DNA of 64,000 nt from Watersipora subatra (lineage: Eukaryota; Bryozoa; Gymnolaemata; Cheilostomatida; Watersiporidae): assembly GCF_963576615.1 (NCBI RefSeq), contig NC_088712.1:53983114-54047113 (forward strand). The letters are read 5' to 3'. Shown here in pieces: positions 1 through 9,849 of this stretch. The position numbers and the translations under genes are program-made. Position 1 is the stretch's first letter, and each line of letters opens with the position of its first letter. The notes beneath the pieces were generated by a model, which ran no database searches, had not been told where the DNA came from, and saw only the letters and a list, made by a program, of their open reading frames with translations.

Positions 1-783
1 ATTTTCTGCTCTGATTTTCTTTAACGTCTGGTATAACTGAAAATCCTCCTCTCTTTCCTCTTTCGACATATCTAGCTTTGCAAAAATACCCCCCTTCTTA
101 AAGCTGTTGATTCTTCTCACTATTTCCCATTTGTCTTCCCTAGACTCTGTGCATATTTTGATAGGTCTTGGTTTCTTATCTTTCAAGTCAGATTCTTCAC
201 TTATCCTACCTAGCCTATACATGTTCTTCTTTTCAATTACTTTTGAGAGATGACATTCTGAAAAGAGCTTGTTTATTTCTTCAACAGTTTCCTGTTTGGT
301 GTTGAACTCTTGGAGTCCAAAAAGAATCAGGTTTTTGTCTCTAGCTTCTTTCTGTTCGTTTTCATTTTTCACAAGTGTTTGTTTTGCAGCACTAACAAGA
401 ACTTTTGTGTTCCTTTCGATATCTTGTACTGCTGCTGCATATGTTTTTTTTATAGCCTCAACTTGAGGTTCAAGACTACCAATAACCAAGGACTTGATTT
501 CATCCAAACTTTTCTCGATATTATCTAGCTGGGGATTACTTTGAACAAAAACTTCTCCCTTGCTGCATACCTTACAGGCCCACTTGGCACCTTTAGGCTC
601 CAGCCTCGACAGCAGCTCAGCTTCCTCTTTGCTCAAACTAGCACATCTATAGTGAAACCAAAACTGACAAAAATCGCATTGAATTAAATTATCTACTTCA
701 TCTTTCAGTTTGTTTTTACATTTTCCACACTGACTATCCATCTGAATCAAACCACTGCCTCTGGAAGTCTTAGCCTTAACCAT
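1..783 (-). CDS. LINE ORF1 protein, PHD-finger type, partial
   Basis: The frame starts at ATG 783-781 and stays open for 261 codons to the window edge, so the C-terminus is missing. A Cys4-His-Cys3 PHD-type zinc finger is visible at C19, C22, C36, C39, H44, C47, C70 and C73. A helical, probably coiled-coil stretch follows (about residues 80-145). Then comes the KNLILFGLQE / YRLGR / KPRPIKI series, typical of the RRM-like core of LINE ORF1 proteins. ORF1 proteins of this kind bind the element's own RNA and act as chaperones in retrotransposition. The order of domains matches the ORF1 at 49902-50876, but the sequence is clearly diverged, so this is a different subfamily. No stop or frameshift is seen in the visible part. 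Confidence 0.85.
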   Translation of the reverse strand, partial: MVKAKTSRGSGLIQMDSQCGKCKNKLKDEVDNLIQCDFCQFWFHYRCASLSKEEAELLSRLEPKGAKWACKVCSKGEVFVQSNPQLDNIEKSLDEIKSLVIGSLEPQVEAIKKTYAAAVQDIERNTKVLVSAAKQTLVKNENEQKEARDKNLILFGLQEFNTKQETVEEINKLFSECHLSKVIEKKNMYRLGRISEESDLKDKKPRPIKICTESREDKWEIVRRINSFKKGGIFAKLDMSKEEREEDFQLYQTLKKIRAEN

Positions 784-835
784 TCTATCACTGAGATTTA
801 ATAAAACAAAATTAAAAATCAGGACTTTAAAATAA

Positions 836-1045
836 AACAAAGAGTTGTCCCACTCAGTGTCTACCACTAGTCACAGCAGTGCCTGAAGCGGCCAAGCTGC
901 CTTCCTGCTAACTTCAAAACAATATAAAAGTGATATGGTAAACAAAGAGTTGTCCCACTCAGTGTCTACCACTAGTCACAGCAGTGCCTGAAGCGGCCAA
1001 GCTGCCTTCCTGCTAACTTCAAAACAATATAAAAGTGATATGGTA
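836..1045. repeat. Tandem pair of 105-bp LINE 5'UTR units
   Basis: Two adjacent copies (836-940, 941-1045) appear identical by eye. They lie directly upstream of the ORF1 start. The core (CCCACTCAGTGT, then TAGTCACAGCAGTGCCTGA, GCGGCCAAGCTGCCTTCC) recurs in the 5'UTR of the LINE at 47-51 kb near 50930-50983. This resembles promoter monomer arrays known from some L1 elements. Confidence 0.8.
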
Positions 1046-1395
1046 GTATAAAATATGTACAAAAAGGGGTAAGAAAGTAATAAAAGGGATAAATATTCGT
1101 AAAAGTTGAAGAAAAATTTGTAAAATCTGAGAAGCTCTCAATAGCACGTCCTCTCAGGTCAACAGGAAACGGAAGTCCAGTTCATACATACTACTGAGCT
1201 GGGCTCAGTTAGACTAACATATACGCGCACAGAATACATACATGTATTCGTAAAACTACGTTGTAATAATGTTGTTAATTTGCTTCTATGGTACGATTAC
1301 AAAGTTATCGTGAGCTACGGGGCGTGGTTTTAAACTCGCCGTAAATAAGTCGCAATAATAACCGATTTAACGATAGAAAGACATTAACGATTGTC
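1046..1395. other. Non-coding spacer
   Basis: This AT-rich stretch lies between the LINE 5' end and the bZIP gene. I see no coding frame. The target-site boundary of the LINE could not be placed. Confidence 0.5.
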
Positions 1396-1412
1396 GAAAG
1401 TTCCAGAAGTTC
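1396..1412. promoter_or_regulatory. Heat-shock-element-like motif
   Basis: GAA at 1396, TTC at 1401 and GAA at 1406 are correctly spaced inverted 5-bp units, followed by an off-by-one TTC at 1410. Three contiguous units match the HSF binding consensus. The motif lies just upstream of the presumed 5'UTR exon of the bZIP gene, which may make that gene heat- or stress-responsive. This is motif evidence only. Confidence 0.35.
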
Positions 1413-1423
1413 GAGCTTTCGTC

Positions 1424-1648
1424 ATGGAATTCCTAATTGGAATATCCTATCAGTTCTTAGTCGATTTCGTCAGTCATTCGTCATTCAAATCTAACGTTAT
1501 CAACATACCTAACAAGCCTGCTGAACGACTAGAAAGTCAGATAAATTGATTACCAGTAATACTAACTACTATTAAAGCTGCCAGTGGTTAGTGGAGGGAT
1601 ACACTCATTTACTTGCCAATTTAATGATTACATTGATAGCTTTTAAAG
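1424..1648 (+). other. Putative 5'UTR exon with two upstream ORFs
   Basis: The exon end is set by a consensus donor (AAAG|GTGAGT, intron from 1649) that would join the acceptor at 2196/2197. Two upstream ORFs are seen. uORF1 runs from ATG 1424 to TGA 1547-1549 (41 codons). uORF2 starts at ATG 1624 and crosses the join to TAA 2250-2252 (26 codons), overlapping the main start codon by 47 nt in another frame. The transcription start is unknown, so inclusion of both uORFs in the mRNA is an inference. Confidence 0.4.
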
Positions 1649-2205
1649 GTGAGTTTACTCATAAATTTGGTAAAGGTTTTGTTCTAGCTGCAGCGTGTTC
1701 GTGATATTTATTTATGATACGGAAAAAATAAATTGCCTCTAATTGCACTGCATTTGTTACAACTTAAAGTAAATATATAATGCATATTTATGTGGATGTA
1801 TACATATAGTTATATGTATGAACTGAGTATTTAAGCGGTTGTCTAATATATATTCAAACATAAGGCTGCTGCGAATATATTGCTTTGTTATAGCACGCCG
1901 ATTAATAAAGGATTTGTATCTTTTTTTTTAATTTTTAATATTGGAGCCTATGGTATCAATGTGCTATATGAATATGGACTTCATTGAATAGTTTCTGTTT
2001 AAGTCATTCCAGTGTTGTGCAGCGTTTGTACATTACAGTGTAAAGCTACGTGCGTTGTGAAATCGAAAGGCGTTGCGCAACGCACGTATTACTTGTGGAT
2101 GAGACCACATTTGCATTTCTATTATGATTTTCATTTTTTTACACGATATATGCTGATGTTAAACATTTGTGGCTTTAAATGGCTGGTTGCTTACAGGTAA
2201 CTATC

Positions 2206-2395
2206 ATGATTTCACCTCAAGCTTCATCTTGGATAGATTCAGTAACAGGTAACCTTGAGGATAACCAGGATTGTCTAGTGCCCGCAACTATATCCGAAAC
2301 GACAACTGAACATCACGTTGCTGAGTATGCTGGTGATGACAACGGATTCTACTGCCAACTTTCCAAGAGTGAACTCTCAAGTCCATATACCTCTG
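2206..2395 (+). CDS. BATF/ATF3-like bZIP transcription factor, coding exon 1
   Basis: First coding exon of a four-exon gene (2206-2395, 3195-3466, 4205-4312, 4450-4776) encoding 298 aa. The acceptor is TTGCTTACAG at 2196, and the ATG is nine bases into the exon. The exon ends G|GTTAGT with one base of a Gly codon carried over, which joins in frame to exon 2. It encodes residues 1-63, acidic and Ser/Thr-rich with no known domain. The bZIP domain lies in exons 3-4: a basic region with N-x2-AA-x2-S-R, then a zipper whose spacing matches BATF residue for residue. BATF and ATF3 proteins bind AP-1-type sites as dimers in the nucleus. The N-terminal region of about 150 aa is longer than in vertebrate BATF (about 125 aa in total), so it may be an activation or regulatory region. 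Confidence 0.7.
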
Positions 2396-3194
2396 GTTAG
2401 TGTTGGTGACTTACTAACTAATAGTATTATAATTTGAGATGCCATCTCATGAAATTAACGTATTTGTTTGGAAATACATAGAGCTAGCTTGGAAATTTTG
2501 CTACATTTAACATCTTTCAACTTATTTCTCACCTTGCCCAAGTGTCCAGAGCTAGAAGTGGCATAGACCACTTGCTGTCGAGAGCGAATATACTAGATGT
2601 TGGGCAGCAACTTTATGACTAAAATGTTATTGTAGTGATTAAAGTTGATTTGTTGCCAATTTTGAAGAAATAAGGATTGAGTGGTTATCGGCATGTGGTC
2701 TTTGGCATCGTGGTCTGCTGTTACTTATTGTATTTAGCCCTATTGTCACGCTATAAGCTTGTCACGCGAGTGGTACTGGAGCTGGAACCTATTACGAGCC
2801 CGCAATACGTGCCTCGCTGGTTTAAACCTGTTGAGGCATGCCTCATAAAATGTTGCTGTAATTCCCAGTTGGGAAATTCCAAGCGCCGTGTTGCGTCATG
2901 CTTTCATAATGCTTGGCGCAGAGCTTTCATAACGCGTTGGCGCAGATTAACCAATCGCGTGTCTGCAATTCTTAAGCTAATCCAATCCAATGCGTTACAC
3001 GTGTTACCGACAGCTCAGTGAGCATCTTAGCTTATTCAGTTATATTTGCTCATTGTTGTTATTTCATAATCATTGATGAACTACAGCATAAGTAAAAATG
3101 TAAGAGACATATTGAGCAAAGAGTATGTGCTCATTATTATATTCTGACCCTGCCGTTCTGCTGGCTATAGCAATGTCTCTATAAATACCTTTAG

Positions 3195-3466
3195 GAACAA
3201 GCACACCAACGGGTACAACTGATGACATTATGGAGCGGTTCATGATGTTTCCTGATGACTGGCCGGGTTCTACGATACCAAGCATGTCTCTAATTGCTCA
3301 AGCCAAAGATGAACAACAGCACTGTTTGTCACTAGTAGACCAGCAAGACTATAAACATGTCTCAACATCTTCCTCTGGAGATAACAACTCCGAATTCACA
3401 GATTCTTCTAGTGAGGATGGGCAACAAGCTGGCCAATGTTTGCCGGATATTTTGACTCGGCCTGTG
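3195..3466 (+). CDS. BATF/ATF3-like bZIP factor, coding exon 2
   Basis: The acceptor is CCTTTAG at 3194 and the donor is GTG|GTAAGTG at 3467. Entry phase is 1 and exit phase is 0, matching its neighbours. It encodes residues 64-154, rich in Ser, Asp, Gln and Thr, including runs such as SSSGDNNSEF and DSSSEDGQQ. No domain is recognised. The acidic, serine-rich make-up would suit an activation or phosphorylation region, which is inference. Confidence 0.65.
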
Positions 3467-4023
3467 GTAAGTGCTAATGGCGTCAAGTGCGGTAAGCATA
3501 GGTTTTAGTTGAAATACGATGTTTATCATCATCGTTTTAGGAACCCTGCATATAGTAGCGACTTCACCCGAAAACTTTCCACACACTCTGCAAATTCAGC
3601 TACTGTTTTTGACCAGAATTCAATAAATTTTTTTACCGATCGATCTTGGTGAAGTGGAAAGCTAAAATGTTTGGCTGTCAGTTCATTATACTTTGAAATA
3701 TCCATTTTGATTCATTCCATAGCTATTTAATCAATATTTTAACATTTTTAAATATCAAAGTAAAAATTATAGCAGCCATGCTAGAGTTGTCAAGGTCGAT
3801 AGCTTGAATTTTGTATTTGCTCTATTGTTTTTTCAAGTTTATCAACAATGCTCGGTAGATTTTGTTAATGGGTCTATTTTTTTGTTTATCTGCCAATTTT
3901 ATGTCATGCTTATTACTTGGGCACATTACAACCACTGTTTGCCACAATTATTTTGATAGTTCAAAACGCCTACGAACTATTTTTCGTGAATAGGTCTTTT
4001 TCAAGATGGTTTATCTTTAAAAT

Positions 4024-4135
4024 TGTGATCCAAAAAATGTATCAATTGAGTTAGTACATCCCTTTGCTGGTTCGATGCAGCTCTTTAGCACAGCACAAGA
4101 CGGACAGATGCGGGTCTTATTATAGTAAGGATTAG
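4024..4135 (+). repeat. tRNA-like SINE remnant
   Basis: A B-box-like GGTTCGATG at 4069 is followed by a GACGGACAGATG stretch and the tail CTTATTATAGTAAGGATTA. The same tail is seen at 28200 and, in part, at 7021 and 22080. The A box is degenerate. It lies in intron 3 of the bZIP gene. Confidence 0.45.
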
Positions 4136-4204
4136 ACCACCTTGCTAATTTGTGTGGGCTGACTTTTAGATATACTTTCAATCGCGTGTACGACTCTTCT
4201 GTAG

Positions 4205-4312
4205 AAAAATATGACTAATGAGGATAAGAGACTGAGGAGAAAAGAGTTGAATCGTCTGGCCGCACAGAGATCCCGACAAAAGAAGAAATCAGTGGCCTCT
4301 ACATTTGAAAAG
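4205..4312 (+). CDS. BATF/ATF3-like bZIP factor, coding exon 3 (basic region)
   Basis: The acceptor is TTCTGTAG at 4204 and the donor is GAAAAG|GTTGGT at 4313, both phase 0. It encodes residues 155-190. The DNA-contacting signature NRLAAQRSR lies at N170-R178 and is flanked by KRLRRKE and QKKK. F188 holds the first heptad position of the zipper, ten residues after R178, as the first zipper Leu does in BATF. An intron near the basic/zipper border is common in bZIP genes. Confidence 0.8.
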
Positions 4313-4449
4313 GTTGGTGGATCTTGTAACCGGTCTTGGCACAAGCTCGATATTCTCTGTCCTGTTTTAAATAACTCTGTTGATTTGTTGGTATCCATGT
4401 CTGTGATCTGGATGTTGTGTTTGCATGTATGTATGGGTATTTTCTATAG

Positions 4450-4776
4450 GAAGTGAAGAGACTAACGAAGAGGAATGCTGACTTGAGACTCGAGCTCATT
4501 TCGCTGGAAACATCAAAGACTAAGCTCTATGAGAACCTTAAGAAGCATTTTAAGCTCTGCCGCTCCAACAATACTCGCCCTAATCCGAGTAATTTTAATA
4601 ACTTTAATGATGGACAGCTGAAGAGGGCAGCTGCTGCCGATGCAAAGTTGGAGACATCGAGTCCTTGTCGTGCCAATGTATCTGAGGCAACAAATGTATA
4701 CAGTTCTTCAGGTGGCCGTCCGGCTTACACTGGCCACAGTAATCTGTCGCAAGGCTTTGATTCTGCCTTCGATTGA
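4450..4776 (+). CDS. BATF/ATF3-like bZIP factor, coding exon 4 (zipper and C-terminus)
   Basis: The acceptor is TTTCTATAG at 4449, phase 0, and the stop is TGA 4774-4776. It encodes residues 191-298. Zipper heptads continue at L195, L202, L209 and L216, followed by ENLKKHFKLC. The ENL..H...LC ending aligns with the post-zipper end of BATF and the H..C of ATF3, which is the main reason for this family call over FOS, JUN or CREB. The last 70 residues are low-complexity (Asn, Ser, Ala) with no domain seen. No clear AATAAA was found close downstream. Confidence 0.8.
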   Translation, partial: EVKRLTKRNADLRLELISLETSKTKLYENLKKHFKLCRSNNTRPNPSNFNNFNDGQLKRAAAADAKLETSSPCRANVSEATNVYSSSGGRPAYTGHSNLSQGFDSAFD

Positions 4777-5683
4777 GGAGAAGTGTCGTTAGGCTGTGAC
4801 CATATATAACATTCGTTTCTCAGCATATACAAGGATGCATCTCCTATTCAATGCCCCTCATATGGATGGATGTTAGCTTGAGTGACTAGCCTGAGCATGG
4901 TGAGGTGGGGGTTGTTTGGGAGCCTTAGGAAAGGAATGCAGTGTGTTGAACCCATACATTTTGTACGACTGTTTGTGCTAGTGTCTGCTTGGGTAGAAAA
5001 GGAACATGGTATTATGGCATTCTATGAATACACTCAAACACAGGTGTTTTTTACCTGCATGGCTAGTACATTTCTCATGCAGTTGGCCACAGGAAGTATT
5101 ATAGTCTCAAAAACTAATCTGTTGGAGCATGTTAATCATAGCTTCTCAGCTGGAAAATATTGGCAAATATAGCTATTTTGTTGCAAGTCTTTTTATCAAC
5201 AGTGAATGTGACCAGTGTTATGCAATATTATATAATGAGATGCTTTTTATTTACAACAATACAGTATGGCGATATAGCCCAAATTTCTCACAGTTGTATC
5301 TTACTTTTCAAATCTGATTGGTTGGTGTATGTGTTACAGACAGTTGATTGTCGGTCAGTATCTTTCAACAAGTTGCGTTCTAGAGTACCAATGTGTGGAT
5401 GCATCTTGGGCGCCTATCCAGTTATCCAGTGGAGAACTCCATGATATTGTTGGCTGTTTTTTAATACGCATTTTAAAATGCTAATATAGCTTTTTTAATG
5501 ATCTGGAACAATACGAAATTAGTTGAAGAAGCCAGTCTGCATATCTTATCAATGGGTTTTGAAGCTGTTGCAACAGCTACCTGGCTGCCTTGACTCTCAA
5601 GTAGTGGAAAGTGTCGCCACCAAATGAAACCTGTCCAATTTATAATTGGCATGTAGAATCTCTGCTCAAAGCATTTAGGAATA
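4777..5683. other. 3' flank of the bZIP gene
   Basis: This stretch probably contains the 3'UTR. Short open frames are present but none shows a recognisable domain or splice context. Confidence 0.4.
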
Positions 5684-6150
5684 ACTACTCACTGTACTCA
5701 GTGTAACACTACTACTCATTAACTCGGTGTAACACTACTACTCATTATACTGAGTGTAACACTACTACCCACTATACTCAGTGTAACACTACTACTCACT
5801 GTACTCAGTGTAACACTACTACTCATTAACTCGGTGTAACACTACTACTCATTATACTGAGTGTAACACTACTACCCACTATACTCAGTGTAACACTACT
5901 ACTCACTATACTCAGTGTGATACTACTACTCATTAACTCGGTGTAACACTACTACTCATTATACTGAGTGTAACACTACTACCCACTATACTCAGTGTAA
6001 CACTACTACTCACTATACTCAGTGTGATACTACTACTCATTAACTCGGTGTAACACTACTACTCATTATACTGAGTGTAACACTACTACCCACTATACTC
6101 AGTGTAACACTACTACTCACTATATTCAGCGTGACACCACTACACACTAT
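5684..6150. repeat. Minisatellite, 26-27 bp unit
   Basis: About 17 imperfect copies of a unit with the core ACTACTACTCATTATACTGA and GTGTAAC. Variants alternate in a regular order (CTGTACTCAG, TTAACTCGG, TTATACTGAG, CTATACTCAG), which gives a higher-order period of about four units. Confidence 0.85.
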
Positions 6151-6429
6151 TTAGTAATGCTCAAATCTTACACGAGCATTCTTATATTGCAATACAAACT
6201 TCAAAGTTATACGTTGTTTTTGCAAATTGCTCTTTAATCCCAGGAATGTTAAAGTAGCCAGAGTAAGGAGGATTGCGAGCGCATCAAGTACAAGGAGAGA
6301 CTGTCACCCCTGTGCAGAGTACCTGTAGGAACTTACTTAACCTTTTCATTCTCTCTATATTTTGGTGAGAGGCTACAAAGATTCTAGCTATAGTTATTAC
6401 GGTAACATCTAGCAATCAACAACCTGTAT

Positions 6430-6505
6430 CACAGAAGATTTGATCGCGGAATCTCCCATTTACGCGGTGACACGCTAACCCGTTAAGCTAAACATGATGC
6501 AATGA
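6430..6505 (-). repeat. tRNA-derived SINE head
   Basis: On the minus strand an A box TAGCTTAACGGGTTAGCG starts at 6490 and a B box GATCAAATC starts at 6445. They are 45 bases apart, the spacing of a real tRNA. No proper acceptor stem or anticodon arm is seen, so it is read as a SINE promoter and not as a tRNA gene. Confidence 0.55.
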
Positions 6506-6689
6506 ATTCATTAAATGATATAAGTCATAATCTGGGTTAAAATATGCATAGCGACTCAGCGTTATGCGCAACGTCAGTAAAGCTTGCTCTCACGATTCTA
6601 ATTAGCAAGTTTAACAATCTAGATACTAGCTTACTCACAATAGCCAATGACAACTACATTATTTGCCACTGTTTATAAGCTGTTTTTTT

Positions 6690-6873
6690 ATACCCGTGCA
6701 ACGCCGGCATTTGTCTGGTATATTTATAAAAATGTGAGTGTCTGTTGTCTGCCTGTCTAGTTATAGCAAAACTTGTTACAGCATCGAAAAGACCACTCCG
6801 TACTGGATTTCAACTCGGCACCTCCAGTTCTGGAGAGGGCGAACTTACCCATTAAAGCCACCCTGGTTAATTG
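6690..6873 (-). repeat. tRNA-derived SINE with GCTATAACTAGACAG body
   Basis: On the minus strand the A box TGGCTTTAATGGGTAAG starts at 6860 and the B box AGTTGAAATCC at 6815, again 45 bases apart. A body follows containing TTGCTATAACTAGACAG and ending in GCCGGCGTTGCACGGGTAT. The GCTATAACTAGACAG block is shared with the copy near 27930. Confidence 0.6.
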
Positions 6874-7249
6874 CGACCCATTGAATTAATTGTGCTCGTA
6901 GTTATTACATTGGTTAAAATACTCGCGCCAGAGTGTTTGGAAATTTCTTATTGCTTATTACTAGCATTGTTGATCATTACTAGTAACATAACAGTTATTA
7001 GGCTGGCTTCAAACACTCCTATTATTATAGTAAAGCTTTAGACTACTAGCTTACCAGGTAAGCTACTCAGCCTGATTTAGTGATTATTTTATAGTTATAG
7101 CTAGTTATTTTGTATACATCATATTTTTGAATCTCGATCTGCCACCATTTGCTATGCTACAAATGCTATTCGATTAACTGATGTCAGATTTGGCTGATAT
7201 TTAACAATTTTGACAGCAATTTTCAAAAAGGAGAAAGGCATTTGCATGA

Positions 7250-7940
7250 CCATTGATATATATCAATCCGTTTGTTCTTGACCTTGTAAATTATTGTAAT
7301 TAAGCACATGCCTACCACTTTGTGAACTTGTGTATAGCAATACTAACATCAAATTGAGTCTTTGCCGGTATGAGAAAGCAACTACCAAGTTAATCTTAAA
7401 AGTGAAAGATGGTCAATTGATTCCCATATATATCAATCAAGTATTCTTGACCTTGTAAATCGTTGTAATTAAGCACATGCCTACCATTTTGTGAACTTGT
7501 GTATAGCAAAACTAACATAAAATCAAGTCTTTGGCGGTGTGAGAAGGCGACTACCAAGTTAATTGTAGAAGTGAAAGGTGAACATATGATTCCCATATAT
7601 ATTGATCAGGTATCCTTGACTTTCTCAATTATTGTAATTACGCACATGCCTTCCATTTTGTGAACTTGTGTATAGCAATACCAACATCAAATCAAGTCTT
7701 TGCCGGTATGAGAAGGCAACTACCAAGTTAATTGTAAAAGTGAAAGATGATCAATTGATTCCTATATATATCAATCAGGTGTTCTTGACCTTGTAAATTA
7801 TTGTAATTAAGCACATGCCTACTATTTTTTGAACTTGTGTATAGCAATACTAACATCAAATCAAGTCTACTGGCATGAGAAAGCGACTACCAAGTTAATT
7901 GTAGACGTGAAAAGTGAACAATTGATCCTGTAGATCAGGA
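7250..7940. repeat. Tandem repeat, about 170-bp unit, four copies
   Basis: Each unit carries CATATATATCAAT, TCTTGACCTTGTAAAT, AAGCACATGCCTACCA, TTGTGTATAGCAA and CTACCAAGTTAAT in order. Copies start near 7252, 7422, 7592 and 7766. It is satellite-like and non-coding. Confidence 0.85.
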
Positions 7941-8636
7941 AGAACAATTACAAAACAAGTTTATCATTATCGGTATGGAAGTACTGAGGGTGGAGAGCAA
8001 TTAGTGTTAAGCACTCTTTCTCCTCGAGTGATTTAAGTCATGGAATCATCAATATACATGTAATTCTCCACTTCCTATTCATTTCATCGCCAAACCCCAT
8101 ACGAATGACAAGGGCAATCTGAAACTCTCTTGGTGTACATGGAACAAAAATGTTCAAAGCATAATGAACAACAGACATATTTGGAATATATGAAAACAAT
8201 ATGTTATTGGAAGGTCATTCTAAGAAAAGTCTAACATTTTCACAAAGCAGTGACATTTTAGAAAAACACATTACTATAATCTATGACTGTTTTCATGCCT
8301 CTTCTTTGAAATTATCTGATTGAAATGTAGTTTTTTGGGGATGAGTGGAATGCGCAGATCATATTCAGGATTGATGGTGTTATGATATTTATTTTTATGT
8401 ATAGAAAAGAGGAAAATTCGGATTCGCATAGGCAGTTGTTGCAACGACAAATACCCTCCTTTTTTCATCTTTACAAACAGCTCAAACCCCTAAGAGGTGC
8501 AAGCACACCTAATCAAGGAGTCTTGATCCAATTAGAGCAGTCCTAGTCTGAGCCGAAGACAAACTTTGTGTCAGTGACTTAAACTTCATTGAGAAGCAAC
8601 TAATTTCTAGAGGACTTGATTAAAAGTTAATTACTG
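7941..8636. other. Spacer without recognised features
   Basis: AT-rich DNA. I see no coding frame or repeat family here. Confidence 0.4.
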
Positions 8637-9425
8637 GTTCCCTTTATTTATTATGTGAGTTCCAGTGTAAACTCTCGCTAGACTAGTTCCCTTTATTTAT
8701 TACGCGAGTTCCAGTGTAAACTCTCGCTAGACTAGTTCCCTTTATTTATTACGCGAGTTCCAGTGTAAACTCTTGCTAGACTAGTTCCCTTTTATTCATT
8801 ATGTGAGTTCCAGTGTAAACTCTCGCTAGACTAGTTCCCTTTATTTATTATGTGAGTTCCAGTGTAAACTCTTGCTAGACTAGTTCCCTTTATTTATTAC
8901 GCCGAGTTCCAGTGTAAACTCTTGCTAGACTAGTTCCCTTTTATTCATTATGTGAGTTCCAGTGTAAACTCTCGCTAGACTAGTTCCCTTTATTTATTAT
9001 GTGAGTTCCAGTGGAAACTCTCGCTAGACTAATTTCCTTTATTTATTATGTGAGTTCCAGTGGAAACTCTTGCTAGACTAATTTCCTTTATTTATTATGC
9101 GAGTTCCAGTGGAAACTCTTGCTAGACTAGTTCCCTTTATTTATTATGTGAGTTCCAGTGTAAACTCTCGCTAGACTAGTTCCCTTTATTTATTACGCGA
9201 GTTCCAGTGTAAACTCTCGCTAGACTAGTTCCCTTTATTTATTACGCGAGTTCCAGTGTAAACTCTTGCTAGACTAGTTCCCTTTATTTATTATGTGAGT
9301 TCCAGTGGAAACTCTTGCTAGACTAATTTCCTTTATTTATTATGTGAGTTCCAGTGTAAACTCTTGCTAGACTAATTTCCTTTATTTATTATGTGAGTTC
9401 CAGTGTAAACTCTTGCTAGACTAGT
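8637..9425. repeat. Minisatellite, 49-bp unit, about 16 copies
   Basis: The unit contains GTTCCCTTTATTTATTA, GAGTTCCAGTGTAAACTCT and GCTAGACTA. The block GAGTTCCAGTGTAAACTC contains a short imperfect inverted repeat (GAGTT/AACTC). Copies differ by CpG-type changes (ACGC/ATGT). Confidence 0.9.
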
Positions 9426-9849
9426 ATTTAATAATTTGCCTTTATTACACAAGCAACAAGCAAAACTGTTTTAAATGTATACATAAAATAATTGAGCTGC
9501 TATTATAATTTCTTACTCGAATGCCTATATAATTCACTGTAAACATTCTTGTCAGAGAATCGCTGATTAACACAAAGTTTGCCCTTTCGGTTTCTCACTC
9601 CTCAATATTTTCTATTATAAATACTCAAATTAACATCACATTCTGTCCCCATTAGATGTCTATGGACATTTTAGGCACTATGGTTATTTTTTACTTGCCT
9701 TAATACCTTGTTAGCAAGTTTAAACTATTCATGTTATAATATGTTGACTGACTGGACAGTTTTGCAGAGCTGATATGAAATTGTTTGCCCACGATAGCTT
9801 TTGTAATTTTATGTTTGTTGCTTTCGTACTTCTATTAAAGTTTTGCATA

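Larger units (their letters stand above)
1..1045 (-). mobile_element. 5' end of a CR1/Jockey-type LINE (cut by window edge)
   Basis: This is the left-edge part of a non-LTR retrotransposon running leftwards. It consists of an ORF1 (783 to 1) and a 5'UTR with a tandem 105-bp unit (836-940 and 941-1045). The ORF1 product resembles that of the full-length LINE at 47-51 kb, with a PHD finger and the same RNA-binding-like core. The 5'UTRs of both copies share the CCCACTCAGTGT and GCCTGA-GCGGCCAA blocks. The reverse transcriptase part would lie outside the window. Confidence 0.85.

Noticed and set aside
2677-3021. 115-codon plus-strand open frame in intron 1 of the bZIP gene
   Set aside because: No domain and no suitable splice sites. 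The bZIP exons join in phase without it.
6430-6873. Possible functional tRNA genes
   Set aside because: A and B boxes have the right spacing, but acceptor, D and anticodon stems do not pair, so SINE heads are more likely.
5684-9425. Regular repeats that might suggest CRISPR arrays
   Set aside because: Units follow one another with no unique spacers, and the DNA is animal nuclear sequence.
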